From DASUPK01 sp963743575 (GTDB lineage: Bacteria > Actinomycetota > Thermoleophilia > Solirubrobacterales > 70-9), in assembly GCA_963743575.1 (NCBI GenBank), contig CAVUQC010000007.1, positions 372,001 to 436,000 of the forward strand: a stretch of DNA of 64,000 bases, written 5' to 3'. Positions 61,640 to 64,000 of the stretch are shown one piece after another. Positions within the stretch are counted from its first letter, which is position 1. Each line of letters begins with the position of its first letter. The notes below the pieces were generated by a model, which worked only from the letters and a program-made list of their open reading frames with translations, did no database searches and was not told the DNA's origin. The position numbers and the translations under genes are program-made.

Positions 61640-62851
61640 TTGTCAGGTTTTCTGACACTTAGCTCGGAGACGACCGGCTGGACCGACGAGGAACGGGATC
61701 GCTTCCTGCGCTCGAATGCCGAGGCGATCTACGACGAGCTCACCGATGGTCTCTCGAAGGCGCTGCGCGACGATCAGCTGCTCGACGCCGCCGCGGAGCG
61801 CCACCCGGGTCTCGTCCCGGGCCGCGATCAGCTGGCCGCCGAGTCCGATCGAAGGCTGGCGGACAAGCAGGGGATCGAGATCGCGCAGGGCCTCTTCCTC
61901 TCGCACGTGCTGGCCTCGCCTCGCGCCGGTGCGCATCTCGTCTGGGCGATGCTCCAGCCCACCGCCGAGGCGCTCGAGCGCCTCGACGACTTCCGCGCCA
62001 CCGGCTCGGCCGATCTCGGCACTGTCCACGTGCGCCGCGAGGGCAGCGCGGGCCACCTGGAGATCCGCAACCCCCGCCACCTGAACGCCGAGGACGACAC
62101 GACGCTCCGGGCCACAGAGTGCGCGGTCGACCTGATCCTTCTCGACCCCGAGATCGAGATCGGCGTGATGCGGGGCGGTGTCGTCGACCACCCCCGATAC
62201 GCGGGGGCGCGGATCTTCGGCTCCGGGCTCAACCTGACCAGGCTCTATCTCGGACAGCTCCCCTTCCTGTTCTTCATCACGCGCGACCTCGGCTACGTCA
62301 ACAAGATCTACCGGGGGCTGTCGGGACCCGAGCACCGCCCGGATCAGCCCGAGGAGACGACCGAGAAGCTCTGGGTCTGTGCCGCCGAGACATATGCGAT
62401 CGGCGGCGCCTGCCAGCTTCTTCACGTCATGGACCACGTGATCGCGGCCCGCGGCTGCCGGCTCTTCCTGCCCGCACGCAAGGAGGGGATCATCCCGGGG
62501 GCGTCACCCCTGCGGATGCCGCGATCGGTCGGCGACCGCCTGGCCCGGCAGGCGATCCTCTCCGGACGGGAGTTCGAGGCCGGAGTCCCGCCCGCGGAGC
62601 TTCTCTGCGACGAGGTGGTCGAGCCCGATGCCGTCGATGAGGCGATCGCCGCACGCCTGGAGGCACTGACCAGCTCTGGGCTGATCAACGCGGCCGCCAA
62701 CCGCCGCGCCCTCCGCGTCGGCGAGGAGCCGCTCGATGTCTTCCGCCGCTACATGGCGACCTTTTCGAAGGAGCAGGCCCACTGCCACCTCAGTCCGGCC
62801 CTGGTCGACAACCTCGAGGAGCACTGGAATGCCAAAGAGCGCCAGCTCTGA
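61640..62851 (+). CDS. DpgC-like cofactor-independent aryl-acetyl-CoA dioxygenase (crotonase superfamily)
   Basis: 403 aa if started at TTG 61640; no ATG or GTG lies at a suitable place and no SD is seen, so the start is uncertain. The N-terminal helical region (SNAEAIYDELTDGL; GIEIAQGLFLSHVL) and crotonase core match 3,5-dihydroxyphenylacetyl-CoA 1,2-dioxygenase: GSGLNLTRLYLG, TRDLGYVNKIYRGL, YAIGGACQLL, LPARKEGIIPGAS, EVVEPDAVDEAI and NRRALRVGEEPLDVFRRYMATFSKEQA. DpgC oxidises an arylacetyl-CoA to the arylglyoxylate and CoA without metal or flavin. It is coupled to a PaaK ligase and has no vancomycin-type biosynthetic genes near it, so a catabolic role is likely. Confidence 0.78.
   Translation: MSGFLTLSSETTGWTDEERDRFLRSNAEAIYDELTDGLSKALRDDQLLDAAAERHPGLVPGRDQLAAESDRRLADKQGIEIAQGLFLSHVLASPRAGAHLVWAMLQPTAEALERLDDFRATGSADLGTVHVRREGSAGHLEIRNPRHLNAEDDTTLRATECAVDLILLDPEIEIGVMRGGVVDHPRYAGARIFGSGLNLTRLYLGQLPFLFFITRDLGYVNKIYRGLSGPEHRPDQPEETTEKLWVCAAETYAIGGACQLLHVMDHVIAARGCRLFLPARKEGIIPGASPLRMPRSVGDRLARQAILSGREFEAGVPPAELLCDEVVEPDAVDEAIAARLEALTSSGLINAAANRRALRVGEEPLDVFRRYMATFSKEQAHCHLSPALVDNLEEHWNAKERQL
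61641..61657. promoter_or_regulatory. Inverted repeat at the AACS/DpgC divergent junction
   Basis: TGTCAG (61641-61646) and CTGACA (61652-61657) flank GTTTT. It covers the very start of the DpgC frame and the upstream region of the acetoacetyl-CoA synthetase gene. The form is typical of a TetR-family dimer site, but no TetR gene is in view. If TTG 61640 is the true start, the operator lies in coding sequence. Confidence 0.5.
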
Positions 62852-64000
62852 GGTGATGGTCTGGGACCCGGTCGAGACGGGGCCTCGCGAGACGCTCCGG
62901 GAGCTCCAGCTCGAGCGGCTCCGCGGCACGGTCGAGCGAACGATCTCCTCGCAGCCGCTGCTGGCCACCCGCCTGAACGAGGCCGGCGTCGCCGACCCGA
63001 GCGACATCTCCTCGCTGGACGACGTCGCCCGGCTGCCGTTCACCAGCAAGCAGGACCTCCGCGAGGCCTATCCGTTCGGGCTCCTGGCGGTTCCGCGAGA
63101 AGACCTGGTGCGCGTGCACGCCTCAAGCGGCTCCCACGGCAAGCCGACCGTGGTCGGCTACACCCGGGCGGACCTCGACGCCTGGAGCGAGCTGATGGCG
63201 CGGTGCATGACTGCCGCCGGCGTCCGCCCCGGGATGGTCGTTCACAACGCGAACGGCTATGGCCTGTTCACGGGCGGGCTTGGCTTCCACTATGGCGGCG
63301 AGCGGATCGGGGCGACCGTGATCCCGGTCTCCGGTGGCTTCACGGCGCGCCAGGCGATGCTGCTCTCCGACCTCGGAGGTCAGGTGCTCTGCGCCACGCC
63401 CTCCTATGCGCTGGTCATCGCCCAGGCGGTTCGTGACGCCGGGCTCGACCCCGATGACCTCGCCCTGCAGCTCGGCCTGTTCGGCGGCGAGCCCTGGACC
63501 GACGAGATGCGCACCGAGCTCGATCGCGAGCTCGGGATCAGCGCGGTCAGCTTCTACGGCCTCTCCGAGATGTGCGGACCAGGGGTCGCGGCGGAGTGCC
63601 TCGATGCACGAGACGGCCTGCACGTCCAGGAGGACCACTTCCTGGTCGAGGTGATCGACCCGGAAACCGGTGAGCCGCTGCCCGAGGGCGCGGACGGGGA
63701 CCTGGTCTTCACCTCCCTGCTCAAGGAGGCCCAGCCCCTGATCCGGTACCGCACTGGGGACATCGGCTCGCTGACCACCGAGCCCTGCGCCTGCGGCCGA
63801 ACGCTGGCCCGCATCGCCGCTCTGCGAGGCAGGCTCGACGACATGCTGATCATCCGCGGCGTCAACCTCTTCCCGTCCACCATCGAGACGCTGCTCCTCG
63901 GCGTCGAGGAGGTGGGCCCCCACTACCGCCTGATCGTCGAACGCCCGGCTCGAATGGACGAGGTGAGCGTCGAGTGCGAGCCAGCCGATCCCGAGATAGA
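62829..64000 (+). CDS. paaK: Phenylacetate-CoA ligase-like (partial, runs off window)
   Basis: At least 390 codons. ATG 62829, inside the end of the DpgC gene, has GAGGAG 7 bases upstream; ATG 62856 is the alternative. PaaK features: QLERLRGTVERTI, LPFTSKQDLREAYPFGLLAVP, HASSGSHGKPTVVGYT (ATP motif), FYGLSEMCGPGVAAEC, LIRYRTGDIGSL and GRLDDMLIIRGVNLFPSTIE. It activates an arylacetate with ATP and CoA. Its coupling to the dioxygenase implies that its product is the DpgC-like enzyme's substrate, perhaps a hydroxylated phenylacetate. Confidence 0.9.
   Translation, partial: MPKSASSEVMVWDPVETGPRETLRELQLERLRGTVERTISSQPLLATRLNEAGVADPSDISSLDDVARLPFTSKQDLREAYPFGLLAVPREDLVRVHASSGSHGKPTVVGYTRADLDAWSELMARCMTAAGVRPGMVVHNANGYGLFTGGLGFHYGGERIGATVIPVSGGFTARQAMLLSDLGGQVLCATPSYALVIAQAVRDAGLDPDDLALQLGLFGGEPWTDEMRTELDRELGISAVSFYGLSEMCGPGVAAECLDARDGLHVQEDHFLVEVIDPETGEPLPEGADGDLVFTSLLKEAQPLIRYRTGDIGSLTTEPCACGRTLARIAALRGRLDDMLIIRGVNLFPSTIETLLLGVEEVGPHYRLIVERPARMDEVSVECEPADPEI

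Overview
The window is gene-dense, high-GC DNA (about two thirds G+C by eye) with 61 protein-coding genes supported here, no rRNA, tRNA, CRISPR array or recognisable insertion sequence. Codon use, many GTG and TTG starts, the SnoaL-like protein beginning MSQENVE and a secreted protein with a poly-lysine tail suggest an actinobacterium of the Thermoleophilia/Solirubrobacterales type. This placement is inference from style, not from a marker gene. The theme is catabolism of aromatic, probably lignin-derived, compounds, with methyl-group metabolism alongside.

Layout. 1-2962: a PII protein translationally coupled to a partial PucR-like regulator, an aldehyde dehydrogenase and a small hypothetical gene. 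3087-12306: B12-independent (metE) and B12-dependent (metH) methionine synthases back to back, then an aldehyde dehydrogenase and a benzoylformate-decarboxylase-like enzyme. 12350-13893: a SnoaL-like protein diverging from a hydroxyquinol-type intradiol dioxygenase. 13900-28658 (minus strand): a 16-gene operon of about 14.8 kb: CoA ligase, GntR regulator, 3-oxoadipate CoA-transferase, protocatechuate 3,4-dioxygenase (pcaHG), pcaB, pcaD, pcaC, then a second ring-cleavage set (dehydrogenase, extradiol dioxygenase, DUF6282 hydrolase, 4-oxalomesaconate hydratase, aldolase), a GMC oxidoreductase and an aldehyde dehydrogenase. 28741-35633 (minus): alcohol dehydrogenase, SDR, pobA, MFS transporter, a short GcvT-like protein with a core-MetE protein, and a GntR regulator.

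35767-55565 (plus): aldehyde dehydrogenase, MaoC-like hydratase, amidohydrolase, a complete Liv-type ABC importer, two 2-oxoacid dehydrogenase E1 systems (one split, one fused) without E2/E3, then VOC proteins, oxidoreductases and alpha/beta hydrolases in overlapping gene pairs. 55566-59610 looks like an accessory segment: single genes (secreted poly-Lys protein, RibD/DHFR-like, a lower-GC quinone oxidoreductase, SnoaL) separated by four copies of a short interspersed palindromic repeat. 59621-64000: acetoacetyl-CoA synthetase diverging from a DpgC-like CoA-thioester dioxygenase and a phenylacetate-CoA ligase that runs off the end.

How it fits together. PobA makes protocatechuate from 4-hydroxybenzoate. 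PcaGH-B-C-D-IJ take it through the ortho (3,4) route. The following five overlapping genes match, step for step, the protocatechuate/gallate 4,5-cleavage route but with mostly non-Lig protein families; this is the most interesting candidate for an undescribed variant. A second inferred route is arylacetate -> arylacetyl-CoA (PaaK) -> arylglyoxylate (DpgC) -> aldehyde (MdlC-like) -> acid (aldehyde dehydrogenase). Several genes appear to be leaderless, with a TAnnnT -10 element only 6-8 bases before the start codon.
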